Shown here one piece after another: positions 1 to 7,893 of a stretch of 35,366 bases of DNA (the first letter of the stretch is position 1; each line of letters begins with the position of its first letter). The notes below the pieces were generated by a model, which saw only the letters and a list, made by a program, of their open reading frames with translations, had not been told where the DNA came from and made no database searches. The translations under genes and the position numbers were made by a program. This DNA is from Microcaldota archaeon (GTDB lineage: Archaea; Micrarchaeota; Micrarchaeia; Norongarragalinales; UBA8480), in assembly GCA_021812145.1 (NCBI GenBank), contig JAKAOM010000005.1, positions 1 through 35,366 on the forward strand. The letters run 5' to 3'.

Positions 1-286
1 TAACGATTTGAGCAAAATTGATGGTAAAAGCGTTGATGTTGTTTTTATGGCAAACTCATTCCACGATTTTGAAGACAAAAAAACCGCGGTTACAGAAATC
101 AAAAGGATTTTGAAGGATGACGGCAGGGTTTTTGTAATCGACTGGGAAAAGAAAAATACCAATTTCGGCCCTCCGCAAGAATTAAGACTTTCAAAAAAAG
201 ATTATCTTAAATACTTTAATTGGATGAAACTAGAAAAGGAATTCAACGGTGGAAAGGACCACTATGGAATAATTCTTAAAAAATAG
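1..286 (+). CDS. Class I SAM-dependent methyltransferase, 3' part only
   Basis: The reading frame is already open at the left edge (frame beginning at base 2, reading N-D-L-S-K-I-D), so the gene starts outside the window. The visible 94 residues look like the second half of a Rossmann-fold methyltransferase. The segment VDVVFMANSFHDF resembles the motif IV strand (usually D-x-V). It is followed by a helix and by ILKDDGRVFVIDW, which matches the 'LKPGG-x-hhhhD' strand of UbiE/Methyltransf_11-type enzymes. The SAM-binding glycine motif would lie upstream, outside the window, so substrate and activity cannot be judged. The next gene starts 68 bases downstream on the same strand. Confidence 0.75.
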   Translation, partial: NDLSKIDGKSVDVVFMANSFHDFEDKKTAVTEIKRILKDDGRVFVIDWEKKNTNFGPPQELRLSKKDYLKYFNWMKLEKEFNGGKDHYGIILKK

Positions 287-354
287 CAAAATTTAAAATT
301 TCAAAATGTTTGATAAAAATATTATTAAACGTTTAACCCTATTCATAAACGCTT

Positions 355-2715
355 ATGGCTGATTCAAGCGCAAAATCAAAAAGCATAACCGACGAGTCAA
401 CTGTGTTTGACGAAAAAGGCTTGTCAGAAGAAGATGCTGGAATTAAGCTGAAAAAATACGGATTCAATGAAATTAAGACAGAAAAACCAAACTACCTTCT
501 TTTGTTTGCCAAAAAATTCACAGGCCCTGTAGAGCTCCTGCTTTGGGCAGTTATGATACTATCTTTCTTTTTAGGCAACATGAGGGACTTTTACATAATA
601 CTCGCGCTTTTGATATTCAACGCAATCATAAGCTTTTTCGAGGAGTATCGAGCGGATAAGTCAATGGAAGCTCTTAAAGAAAGGCTTGCCCCAACCGCAA
701 GGGTTCTTAGATCAGGCGAGTGGAAGGAGATCCCTGCAAGAATGCTTGTTCCAGGAGACGTTATAAGGGTTAGAGCAGGAGACATAATTCCAGCCGACGC
801 TAAGATATTCACAAACGGAGAGGTTGAAGCCGACGATTCTGTCATTACTGGCGAATCTCTTCCGAAGACAAAAGGCAATGGCGATGTTTTGTACAACGGC
901 TCGATTGCAAGAAAAGGAGAGGCAAGCTGCGTTGTTGTTGGAACAGGGTACGAAACGCTTTACGGCAAAACTGCAAAGCTTGTGGAAAGAGCAAGGCCAA
1001 GATCACACCTGCAGGACGCTATAATGAATATCATAAAATATCTTGTACTAGCCGACTCAGTAATAGTAGTTTTGATGTTTGTTTACGGCGAATTAGTGGT
1101 TCACGCAGAAATCATGACACTTGTTGAATTTCTTCTTGTCTTGCTTATAGCGTCAATCCCAGTAGCGCTGTCTGCGGCTTTCACAGTAACCATGGCGTTG
1201 GGAAGCGAAAGACTTGCAAAAAAATCCATATTGGTTACAAAGCTTGAATCAATAGAAGAAGTCTCCACAATGAACGTTTTATGCGCAGACAAGACTGGAA
1301 CTCTAACCGAAAACAAAATTTCAGTAAAAGAAGTTAAATCATTTGGATTAGATGAAGAAAACGTCATAAAGTACGCTGCTGAAGCTTCAAGAAGGGAGGA
1401 CAACGATCCCATAGACAACGCGGTTTTGGACAGGGCAAAAAACCTCACATTAGAAAACCAGTTGAGCTTCTCGCCGTTCGACCCTTCCACGAAAAGAACT
1501 GAAAGCGTTTTAAAAGGATATTCAGTTTCAAAAGGAGCTCCGCACGTCATTTTCAAATTATGCGATTTAAGCGAAGCTGATGGAAAAAAAGCAGAGGAGG
1601 CAGTCCTTGAATTTGCAAAAAAAGGCTTCAGAACAATAGCGGTGGCAGTTAAGAAGAACACTAACTGGAAACTTGCAGGATTGATAGCCCTGTACGACTC
1701 TCCAAGATCGGACTCAAAAGAATTGGTTAAGGATTTGAAAGAGATGGGGGTAGAAGTCAAAATGATAACAGGAGACAACATAGCAGTTGCAAGCGAAATA
1801 GCCGAAGAGCTTGAAATAGGAGGCAACATAGTGGATATTACAAGCGAGAACGAAAACGAAAATTTAAGCAATTTGATTGAAAGCGCAAACGGATTCGCCG
1901 ACGTATACCCTGAAAACAAATACACTATAGTAAAGGCATTGCAAAACAAAAATTATATAGTGGGAATGACAGGAGACGGAGTCAACGACTCTCCCGCCTT
2001 GAAGCAGGCGGAGGTGGGAATAGCGGTTGAAAACGCAACAGACGTGGCAAAGAGCGCTGCCGACATGATACTCACAAAAAGCGGAATAGATGTTATAATA
2101 GAAGCAGTAAAAGAAAGCAGGCGTATTTTCGAAAGAATGAAAATCTACACCATGATTAAGGTAATTAAAGTTTTTGAAATAGTAGGATTCGTGGCTTTGA
2201 TGTTCCTGCTTTTCCACGACTTCGCCATAACCCCATTCCTCCTTATTCTCTTAATGTTCACAAATGACATTGTAACCGTTTCTATTTCAACAGACAACGT
2301 AGAGTATTCTGAAAAGCCGGCAAAGTGGAACGTCAAGTCTATAATGAGCGCTTCGGCCATTTTCGGGGGGTTCCTCATAATTGAGGCGGTAATCGTTTGG
2401 TTATTGAATTCTATTTACCTAGGTTTGAGTGTTGCCGCTCTTCAGACAGTTGTCTTCCTGCTTTTCGACGTTGACGACAAACTCGTGCTGTTCAATATTA
2501 GAACACCTAAAGATTTCTGGAAAACCAAGCCAAGCAAATATATAGTAATTTCAAGCGTTATTGGGATAGTAGCGGGAGTTTTGATTTCATACTATGGGTT
2601 TTTGATAACAGCTATACCCCTATCCTCAATAATTCTAGTTTTCGCCATTTCAATCATATTCTTCTTATTAATGGACTACATTAAAAAACCGCTATTCAAA
2701 CGGTTTGGCGTTTAG
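355..2715 (+). CDS. P-type ATPase, P3A (plasma-membrane H+-ATPase) type
   Basis: A 786-residue cation pump that couples ATP hydrolysis to ion export across the cytoplasmic membrane. The actuator motif TGES is at residues 165-168, the phosphorylated aspartate is D312 in DKTGTLT, and the hinge TGDGVND starts at 539. Hydrophobic segments flank these in the usual P-type order, with about ten in total. The closest family by motif is the archaeal/fungal/plant proton pump: M6 carries N637-D638, matching the Asp used for proton transport in plant AHA2. Length is typical for archaeal members, which lack the long C-terminal regulatory tail. One oddity is in M4, where the usual P-V-A-x-P reads PVALS (Ser273). 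Upstream sequence is AT-rich with no clear ribosome binding site, so the message may be leaderless. Proton specificity is inferred from the family. Confidence 0.93.
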   Translation: MADSSAKSKSITDESTVFDEKGLSEEDAGIKLKKYGFNEIKTEKPNYLLLFAKKFTGPVELLLWAVMILSFFLGNMRDFYIILALLIFNAIISFFEEYRADKSMEALKERLAPTARVLRSGEWKEIPARMLVPGDVIRVRAGDIIPADAKIFTNGEVEADDSVITGESLPKTKGNGDVLYNGSIARKGEASCVVVGTGYETLYGKTAKLVERARPRSHLQDAIMNIIKYLVLADSVIVVLMFVYGELVVHAEIMTLVEFLLVLLIASIPVALSAAFTVTMALGSERLAKKSILVTKLESIEEVSTMNVLCADKTGTLTENKISVKEVKSFGLDEENVIKYAAEASRREDNDPIDNAVLDRAKNLTLENQLSFSPFDPSTKRTESVLKGYSVSKGAPHVIFKLCDLSEADGKKAEEAVLEFAKKGFRTIAVAVKKNTNWKLAGLIALYDSPRSDSKELVKDLKEMGVEVKMITGDNIAVASEIAEELEIGGNIVDITSENENENLSNLIESANGFADVYPENKYTIVKALQNKNYIVGMTGDGVNDSPALKQAEVGIAVENATDVAKSAADMILTKSGIDVIIEAVKESRRIFERMKIYTMIKVIKVFEIVGFVALMFLLFHDFAITPFLLILLMFTNDIVTVSISTDNVEYSEKPAKWNVKSIMSASAIFGGFLIIEAVIVWLLNSIYLGLSVAALQTVVFLLFDVDDKLVLFNIRTPKDFWKTKPSKYIVISSVIGIVAGVLISYYGFLITAIPLSSIILVFAISIIFFLLMDYIKKPLFKRFGV

Positions 2716-2751
2716 AAAACAAGAACGGCGTTTTTTAATTTTAAAAGAAAG

Positions 2752-2759
2752 TTTTAAAA
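2752..2759 (+). promoter_or_regulatory. TATA-like box TTTTAAAA
   Basis: TTTTAAAA lies about 29 bases before the ATG at 2785, the expected TBP-to-start distance for a leaderless or nearly leaderless archaeal transcript. It favours ATG 2785 over ATG 2773 or TTG 2767 as the start of the next gene. Confidence 0.5.
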
Positions 2760-2784
2760 GACTTTATTGCAAATGCTTCTAAAA

Positions 2785-3546
2785 ATGAAAAACGGCTTGA
2801 ATAAAAGTTGGTTTTGGGTTGGACTAGCTTTGCTTGTTTTTTCTATACTTCCCTATTTTGTTAAAATTATTCCAGATTCATTATACGAAGTATATTTAGG
2901 TTTAATTAATCTTCTTTTCTCAAGCTTAATAGTATGCGCGCTTCACTTCAACGGAATTACTGAAAAACTTAAGAGCTTGAAAGCGCTGAATTACTCTTTT
3001 ATTATTTTAGCGGTTAGCGGGTTTTTGATGATACTTGAAGGAATTGGATTTAACGTTCTTGGATTGGATGACACGCTGCTTCTTGTAGCTTATTTTTTGT
3101 TTATAGTGACGCTTTATCTTCTTTTTGAAGACGTTTACATAAGAAAAACACCATTGAAAATAGCTGCAAGCGTGATTTTAACTCTTTTAGTTGTTTTATT
3201 GTTTAGTGGAAATATTGAATTAGTATTAGCATCAAAAGTAGGTTTTATAACCAAGCTTTTAGCAATAATCCCGCCAATTATAGACGTTATTCTACTAGCA
3301 GGCTTGATTTCGATTCTTATAATGGTTCACACAAACCTTTTCTTTAAAACATACGGATTAATGCTAGCCGCAGTTTTTTTCATGTTTTTAAGTGATTTTT
3401 TGAACATTCCCATAAACGCGTCTGGCGCTATAATTCCATTCAACTTCGCTGACATATTTACAATTATAGCGTATTTCTGCGCGTTCCTATTCATTTTAAG
3501 GCAGAGTTTTAACTTGAAAAATTTAAAACCAACTAAAAAAGTTTGA
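2785..3546 (+). CDS. Polytopic membrane protein, unrecognised
   Basis: About 253 residues, dominated by roughly eight hydrophobic segments separated by short, mostly basic loops (for example R-K-T-P-L-K near the middle). No enzyme motif, signal sequence or known family signature is visible. In-frame starts occur at TTG 2767, ATG 2773 and ATG 2785; the last is chosen from the position of the upstream TATA-like box. It follows the P-type ATPase by about 70 bases and has its own promoter-like sequence, so a functional link with the pump is not implied. It could be a small transporter or a sensor membrane domain, but nothing in the sequence decides this. Confidence 0.8.
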   Translation: MKNGLNKSWFWVGLALLVFSILPYFVKIIPDSLYEVYLGLINLLFSSLIVCALHFNGITEKLKSLKALNYSFIILAVSGFLMILEGIGFNVLGLDDTLLLVAYFLFIVTLYLLFEDVYIRKTPLKIAASVILTLLVVLLFSGNIELVLASKVGFITKLLAIIPPIIDVILLAGLISILIMVHTNLFFKTYGLMLAAVFFMFLSDFLNIPINASGAIIPFNFADIFTIIAYFCAFLFILRQSFNLKNLKPTKKV

Positions 3547-3578
3547 ACAATATAATATAAAAAATTAACTAAGAAACG

Positions 3579-4256
3579 CTATCCCCACGCTTCCATGTCT
3601 ATATTTTCCTCTTTAACCCCCATCTGCATCAGCATTTCCTTCATCGCCAAACCCATTTTAGTAGGCCCGCAAATAAAGTACTTTTTGTCTTGTACGTCGT
3701 TTATGAACTTATTGACCATTTCAGGGCATATTCTACCCTTCAACCCTACCCAACTCGGCACTTCATCAGTTAAGGTAATGCAAGTTTTGAGGTTTTGGGT
3801 TTTGTTGTAGTTATCAAGCTCATCCTTGAACAGAATCAACGAAGGGTTTCTTACGCTGTAGAATAGAGTTGCCTTTCTGTCAAGATTTTTTTCTTTTATT
3901 TCCCGCATCATTGAGAGAAAAGGCGCTATTCCAACCCCGCCAGCTATGAAAATCATTTCAAGTTCAGGTATTCTCATTTTTCCGAACGGCCCGTTAACCT
4001 CAAGAATTTCACCCACGTTCATTTCACTTAGCTTCTTTGTCCTCAAACCAACAATATTTATGGTGAATTGTAGTTTGTTCGACCACGCAGGCGGAGAGGC
4101 GATTGAGAAAAACGCGGGTTTTGCGCCAAATCCAGGGATTGATATTGACGCAAACTGGCCTGCCTCGAAATTGAATGGCCCGCCGTCTTCGGTTTCTATT
4201 GTCAGTATTAGAATATTCTCCTGTATCTTCTTTTCAATTATTTTGAATCTTCTCAT
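3579..4256 (-). CDS. FAD/NAD(P)-binding oxidoreductase (ferredoxin-NADP reductase superfamily)
   Basis: Predicted soluble flavoprotein moving electrons between NAD(P)H and a partner carrier. The N-terminal half is an FAD-binding barrel with the F-S-I-A-S-P-P segment in the position of the R-x-Y-S flavin motif; the usual arginine is not present. The C-terminal half is the NAD-binding domain with GGVGIAPFLS, Y-F-I-C-G-P and the terminal E-A-W-G seen at the end of FNR-type proteins. No 2Fe-2S domain or Cys cluster is present, unlike PyrK or hydrogenase gamma subunits. The frame can extend to a TTG at 4283. ATG 4256 is preferred because it sits about 36 bases from a TATA-like box shared with trpS. 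The electron partner is unknown; the RnfD-like protein encoded at 16743-17516 is one speculative candidate. Confidence 0.85.
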   Translation of the reverse strand: MRRFKIIEKKIQENILILTIETEDGGPFNFEAGQFASISIPGFGAKPAFFSIASPPAWSNKLQFTINIVGLRTKKLSEMNVGEILEVNGPFGKMRIPELEMIFIAGGVGIAPFLSMMREIKEKNLDRKATLFYSVRNPSLILFKDELDNYNKTQNLKTCITLTDEVPSWVGLKGRICPEMVNKFINDVQDKKYFICGPTKMGLAMKEMLMQMGVKEENIDMEAWG

Positions 4257-4288
4257 TAATTCATCAGAGGTTATCAAAGGCAATAATG

Positions 4289-4296
4289 TTTTAAAT
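4289..4296. promoter_or_regulatory. TATA-like box in the FNR/trpS divergent promoter
   Basis: TTTTAAAT is nearly self-complementary and lies in the only gap between two divergent genes. Its centre is 25.5 bases from the trpS ATG (4318), which fits a leaderless trpS message. On the other strand it would place a start site about 10 bases before the FNR ATG at 4256. The box may serve both directions. Confidence 0.5.
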
Positions 4297-4317
4297 ATTT
4301 ATCCCTAAATCTTGTTT

Positions 4318-5391
4318 ATGGAAGTTGAAGTAGACCCATGGGGATCCAACTTAGTAAATCAGGATAAGATTATAAAGAATTTCGGCTTGGAACTGCTAAA
4401 CGCAGGAGAGTTCGAAGAGCCTACAGATCAAATGAAGAGGGGAGTGTTCTTCGGAGGAAGGGATTTGAAGATTATAAGCGACGCTATAAGAAAAAATGAA
4501 AAATTTTACGCCTTGACGGGAATTCAACCTTCAAGCGAAAACCTTCACTTAGGCAACAAGATGGCGGTTGACAATATAAAATATTTTCAAGATCATGGCG
4601 CAGAGACTTTTTTCGTTATAGCAGACCTTGAATCACTGTCAACAAGAGGGGTCAGCATTGAAGAAGCTAGGAGGAGGGCAATTGAAATTCACATTCCCGC
4701 GTACATCGCAATGGGGCTAAACCCTAAAAAAACCACCTTTTACTTCCAATCTGAAAATACCACCGTGCTTAAAACCGCTTACGAGTGTTCTAAAAAAGTG
4801 ACTGAGAACGAGTTTAAGGCTATTTACGGTGACAACGATCCGGGAAAAATGATGGCTGCTTTCTATCAAATGGGGGATATTTTTTACCCTCAAACAAAAG
4901 AGCCAGCCCCAACGATAATTCCATGCGGGGTGGATCAGGAACCGCACATAAGGCTTTCCAGAGACCTTGCTAGAAAATTCAAGGAAAGAGGTTACTTCAG
5001 CCCAAGCTCACTTTATCAAAAGCTTCTTCCAAGCTTGAGCGGAAAGAATAAGATGTCAAAGTCAGAACCACTCGGAGTGATAAACATTCCAGATTTTGAA
5101 CTTAAAAAAAAGATAATGAACACTCTCACAGGTGGAAGGGACAGCGTGGACGAGCAGAGAAAGCTAGGAGGCGACCCTGACAAATGCATGATTTTCGAGT
5201 TGTACAAAGATCATTTTCTCAACGATGAAAGCCTTGAACAAGTTTACAATAACTGCAGAAAAGGAAAGCTGTTGTGCGGCGAGGATAAAATCAACGCTTT
5301 GAGGATCATGGAAGATTTCATGGAAAACTTCAAGGATAAAATGGAGAAAGCAAGAAGCGCGGTAGACAAGATAAAGTTCGCAAGGGACTGA
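4318..5391 (+). CDS. trpS: Tryptophanyl-tRNA synthetase, archaeal/eukaryotic type
   Basis: Class Ic synthetase of about 357 residues that charges tRNA-Trp. The N-terminus carries the V-D-P-W-G segment typical of archaeal and eukaryotic TrpRS. The HIGH-type motif is P-S-S-E-N-L-H-L-G-N (71-80), and KMSKS is at 245-249 followed by E-P. The G-V-D-Q-E-P-H-I-R segment between them is the conserved ATP/Trp pocket of this family. ATG 4318 is chosen over the in-frame TTG at 4312 because the family motif begins immediately after it and the TATA-like box is 25 bases upstream. The next gene starts on the base after the stop codon, so trpS and the AK6-like gene are probably co-transcribed. Confidence 0.95.
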   Translation: MEVEVDPWGSNLVNQDKIIKNFGLELLNAGEFEEPTDQMKRGVFFGGRDLKIISDAIRKNEKFYALTGIQPSSENLHLGNKMAVDNIKYFQDHGAETFFVIADLESLSTRGVSIEEARRRAIEIHIPAYIAMGLNPKKTTFYFQSENTTVLKTAYECSKKVTENEFKAIYGDNDPGKMMAAFYQMGDIFYPQTKEPAPTIIPCGVDQEPHIRLSRDLARKFKERGYFSPSSLYQKLLPSLSGKNKMSKSEPLGVINIPDFELKKKIMNTLTGGRDSVDEQRKLGGDPDKCMIFELYKDHFLNDESLEQVYNNCRKGKLLCGEDKINALRIMEDFMENFKDKMEKARSAVDKIKFARD

Positions 5392-5901
5392 ATGATTATG
5401 AAAGTGGTAATAACCGGAACGCCTGGAACCGGAAAAACTTCAATTTCAAGGCAATTGTCAAATAAAACCGGGTGGGAATTGATAGAACTAAACAAAATAG
5501 CAAAGCCCTACGATTCTGAAGGAGATGTTAACCTTGGCGTTCTGAAAAAAACTGTTTTAAAAAGGATAAAAGGCTTGAAAAGCTTTATAGTAGAAGGACA
5601 CCTGGCATGCGAATTCAAGATTCCATGCTCAGTGGCTGTTGTTTTAAGATGCAAGCCCGAAGTTTTGAAACAAAGACTTGAAAAAAGGAAGTATTCACAA
5701 GACAAGATAATGGAAAACGTAATGGCTGAAGCGCTTGACTATTGCTTTATAAAAAGTGGCAACAATTACAGAAAAACAATTCAAATAGACATGACAAAAA
5801 AGATTTCCGCTGAAACAATGCTTGGAAAGATAAAAAACATTAAAACCGACGACGTTGACTGGGTGAAAAGTCTTAAAAAACTGGCGTTGAAAACATTCTG
5901 A
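5392..5901 (+). CDS. AK6/Fap7-type nucleotide kinase (ribosome biogenesis ATPase)
   Basis: A 169-residue P-loop kinase of the AK6/Fap7 family. The Walker A motif GTPGTGKTS is near residues 9-17. Next come the short V-E-G-H-L-A 'hallmark' segment and the L-R-C-K-P-E-V-L-K-Q-R-L stretch that marks this family apart from bacterial-type adenylate kinases. The K-I-M-E-N-V-M-A-E-A helix is also characteristic. Archaeal and yeast homologues bind the small-subunit protein uS11 and act in late 30S/40S maturation; that role is inherited from the family. A second ATG (5398) is also possible as start. A separate zinc-containing adenylate kinase is encoded at 15910-16518, which supports a specialised job for this one. 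Confidence 0.88.
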   Translation: MIMKVVITGTPGTGKTSISRQLSNKTGWELIELNKIAKPYDSEGDVNLGVLKKTVLKRIKGLKSFIVEGHLACEFKIPCSVAVVLRCKPEVLKQRLEKRKYSQDKIMENVMAEALDYCFIKSGNNYRKTIQIDMTKKISAETMLGKIKNIKTDDVDWVKSLKKLALKTF

Positions 5902-5982
5902 AATTGATTTAAAAAAACCAAGCAAAACATTTAAAAGCTTTAAATCAAATCAAAAATAAAATTTTTAAAAGGTGAAAGTTAA

Positions 5983-6093
5983 ATGAAGTTTGAGTTGGCC
6001 AAAAAAAGGCCTGAGGAAGAAGACGAAGAGGACGAAGACGAAGAGGACGAAGACGAAGAAGGCTGGGATTACGACGACGACGAAGAGGACTAA
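5983..6093 (+). CDS. 36-residue, highly acidic mini-protein
   Basis: The ATG is preceded by a strong ribosome binding site (AAGGTGAAAGTTAA just upstream) and by a TTTTTAAAA box. The peptide opens with M-K-F-E-L-A-K-K-R-P, runs through 16 consecutive Glu/Asp residues (11-26), then G-W-D-Y and a final acidic tail. In all, 24 of 36 residues are acidic. The stop codon overlaps the end of the convergent gene at 6090-6686 by four bases. Another frame here gives a very basic peptide, but it lacks a ribosome binding site and runs into the neighbour. No family is recognised. Such a polyanion could bind basic proteins or RNA-binding surfaces, but this is conjecture. Confidence 0.6.
   Translation: MKFELAKKRPEEEDEEDEDEEDEDEEGWDYDDDEED
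6019..6060 (+). repeat. 15-bp tandem repeat inside the acidic mini-gene
   Basis: The unit GAAGACGAAGAGGAC occurs twice exactly (6019-6033, 6034-6048), followed by a 12-base partial copy. It encodes E-D-E-E-D and could expand or contract by slippage, changing the length of the acidic tract. Confidence 0.8.
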
Positions 6094-6686
6094 CCCCGCT
6101 TTTGCTGTTCCTCTATCATCTTTGAAAGCTGCAGAGTTATCAAATCAGTTTCAAGTATCTCCGCCGGATCAATTCCCAACGCGTGTAAAATTTTAAGCAA
6201 ATTGCTCTCAGCAACTTTTCTGGCATTTTCCAATTTTGTTTGAGGCAAAGTTACTTCAATAAAATCCCCGAAACCATCCACGCTATACACGTTTACTGGC
6301 AAGCCGGCATAGGAAAAACTCCAAAGGGTTATGTTTCTCTCAAACACCTCGAAATAGCCCATCCTTTCAAGGTTGGGCATTATCGAGTAAGAACTTGAAA
6401 CGTCAAAGTTGAGTTTTTCATCCTCCTCAAGCATGTACCCGTCAAAGATAAGCTTCTCCTCCTCTGTACGCGCATCGGTTCTTATTATGAAATATGCAAA
6501 AACTGTATCTCCGAACTGCTTGGAATATATCACGTCTTTGAATTGCCCTCCGCTTAAAAATTTTGCCTTTACCTTGAGCGTTTCAATAGCTTGGTTAACC
6601 TCTTTAAGTTCAGCAGTCTTTCTAGCTTCAGGAATGCTCCATTTAAGCGAATGTTGTAATTGTTTTTTCTTTTTATCGAAGAACAT
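6090..6686 (-). CDS. Hypothetical protein, possible divergent CYTH (class IV cyclase/triphosphatase-like) domain
   Basis: About 198 residues, with no signal peptide or membrane segment. The pattern loosely follows a CYTH tunnel fold: alternating strands with Y-F-I-I-R, then L-E-R-M-G-Y-F-E-V-F-E-R-N (compare 'L..lGF..v..v.K.R'). Next is the S-V-D-G-F-G-D-F-I-E-V segment resembling 'lDdv.glG.fvEiE', and finally a C-terminal helix with L-G-I-D-P. The usual EXEXK signature is not clear at the N-terminus, where V-K-A-K-F is the nearest match, so catalysis is doubtful. ATG 6686 is chosen over the in-frame TTG at 6698; a TTATAAAAAG box lies about 35 bases upstream. It is convergent with the acidic mini-gene. 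Confidence 0.7.
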   Translation of the reverse strand: MFFDKKKKQLQHSLKWSIPEARKTAELKEVNQAIETLKVKAKFLSGGQFKDVIYSKQFGDTVFAYFIIRTDARTEEEKLIFDGYMLEEDEKLNFDVSSSYSIMPNLERMGYFEVFERNITLWSFSYAGLPVNVYSVDGFGDFIEVTLPQTKLENARKVAESNLLKILHALGIDPAEILETDLITLQLSKMIEEQQKRG

Positions 6687-6737
6687 TACATAAAGCAAAG
6701 CGGCTCAAACTTAAAAAACTTTTTATAAGACAAACCG

Positions 6738-7115
6738 TTACTTTGAACGCTTTTTATCCGACCGCTTTGTGTTGAGGTTCTTGAAAAGTTTTGAAAACTT
6801 CTCAGTCTTTGACACGAATGCAAATGCAAGGTAGGTCATGAGAAGTATTGAAAAACCAAACAGTGCTGTAGCCAGTTCAAAATAAATATCCAATGGCGAT
6901 TTTTCAACAAGCAAGAATATTAAATAAAGGCTTGAAAGCTCGAAAAGCACAAATGATATTGTTAGCTTGATTTCAAGACTTGTGACTGAATGCAGAATAC
7001 TTCCTTTATTTACCCGCTTAATTAAAATAAACTCCTGCACCAAATCAATCAGATTAAGCACTATAACAAACACGCCAATTAAAAGGATGATTCCAAGCTC
7101 AATTATTGAATCCAT
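6738..7115 (-). CDS. Small three-helix membrane protein B' (glutamate-type, second module copy)
   Basis: 125 residues with three predicted membrane segments (about 7-28, 51-70, 80-101) and a basic C-terminal tail ending K-K-R-S-K. The second segment, L-T-I-S-F-V-L-F-E-L-S-S-L-Y-L-I-F-L, contains a buried Glu59. It is clearly a paralogue of the protein at 7546-7893: both share 'LTI-F--FE-S-LYL--L' and 'ATALF--S-----Y-AF' at the same residue numbers. Its ATG lies inside the 3' end of the upstream gene (17-base overlap), implying translational coupling with A'. No known family is recognised. Confidence 0.85.
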   Translation of the reverse strand: MDSIIELGIILLIGVFVIVLNLIDLVQEFILIKRVNKGSILHSVTSLEIKLTISFVLFELSSLYLIFLLVEKSPLDIYFELATALFGFSILLMTYLAFAFVSKTEKFSKLFKNLNTKRSDKKRSK

Positions 7116-7461
7116 AGTTATTCGCCAAATCGTTAGTTTTGAATATGAAGCGTCTTCCAGTTATAACAAGCAGTATTGTTCCTATAAAAAACAGTAAAAG
7201 GTCGGGATACACTATAAGTTTGCAAATTCCAACCATGAAACCTGCCGATTCTGACAGAAATAATATTATGAAAGCACCAACCGCTATCTTTATGACAAGT
7301 ATTGAAAGCGAAACGTTGCGCATAAGTTCGTGCCACTCCCCTATTTCTGAATGAAACTGAGTCTTTAGGTAGTTAAGCTTTAAAGTGAAAAAAACGTTTG
7401 AAGCAAAAGCCAGAATCAAAAACGCGGCAAATACAAAAAAATACACAGTAATCAAATCCAT
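7099..7461 (-). CDS. Small three-helix membrane protein A' (lysine-type, second module copy)
   Basis: 120 residues with predicted membrane segments at about 5-28, 51-70 and 84-103. Paralogue of the protein at 7880-8239: shared M-D-L start, S-N-x-F-F-x-x-K (21-28), R-N-V before the second segment, and a C-terminal G-x-R...K-T...Y-G-F. The second membrane segment S-I-L-V-I-K-I-A-V-G-A-F carries a buried Lys58 at the point where the B-type partner has Glu59. The 84-base gap from the upstream B gene contains TTTAAAA-like sequence on this strand, so the A'-B' pair may have its own promoter. Function unknown. Confidence 0.85.
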   Translation of the reverse strand: MDLITVYFFVFAAFLILAFASNVFFTLKLNYLKTQFHSEIGEWHELMRNVSLSILVIKIAVGAFIILFLSESAGFMVGICKLIVYPDLLLFFIGTILLVITGRRFIFKTNDLANNYGFNN

Positions 7462-7545
7462 AAATAATTAAAAGGGATTATTTATTAATAATTTTTTGGT
7501 TGTGAAATTGCATCTTAAATTTATTTTTTTAAAGGAAACAGCTTG

Positions 7546-7893
7546 CTATTTTTGCAGTTTTTCAAGCTTGTTTGTGAAGTTTTCAATCTGCTTTATTATA
7601 CTAAACGCAATGTAGGATATCGCTATTGTGGACATGGCAAACAGGGCGGTCGTAACCGCAAAAACCGAGCTGAAAGATCCGTTAGCCGCCAGTATAACAA
7701 GATACAAACCGGATATTTCGAATATTATGAATGCTATGGTGAGTTCCGCATCCAGCTTCAGCATTTTGTACACCCAACTTTCAACGCTCAGCCTCCTCAT
7801 AGAGTCAAGCATTATGTAGAAGTCCAAAAAATTGAACACAAGCATCGCGGCAAATAAAGCATAGATTAAGGTTATCTCGTTATCTAAAACCAT
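7546..7893 (-). CDS. Small three-helix membrane protein B (glutamate-type, first module copy)
   Basis: 115 residues with membrane segments at about 8-29, 50-69 and 77-100, then a short amphipathic, charged tail (N-K-L-E-K-L-Q-K). Glu59 sits in the second segment, T-I-A-F-I-I-F-E-I-S-G-L-Y-L-V-I-L. It matches B' (6738-7115) residue for residue in segments 2 and 3. The start codon lies 14 bases inside the end of the A gene, the same overlapping arrangement as A'-B'. No motif of a known transporter or enzyme is seen. Confidence 0.85.
   Translation of the reverse strand: MVLDNEITLIYALFAAMLVFNFLDFYIMLDSMRRLSVESWVYKMLKLDAELTIAFIIFEISGLYLVILAANGSFSSVFAVTTALFAMSTIAISYIAFSIIKQIENFTNKLEKLQK

Noticed and set aside
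1101-1949. 282-codon open frame on the minus strand inside the P-type ATPase gene
   Set aside because: It mirrors a well-supported ATPase with all catalytic motifs; its translation is low-complexity Ser/Phe-rich and shows no family motif or start signals.
5990-6196. Basic 68-residue frame overlapping the acidic mini-gene
   Set aside because: It has no ribosome binding site at its start and runs into the convergent gene; the basic repeats are the frame-shifted reading of the Glu/Asp codon repeat.
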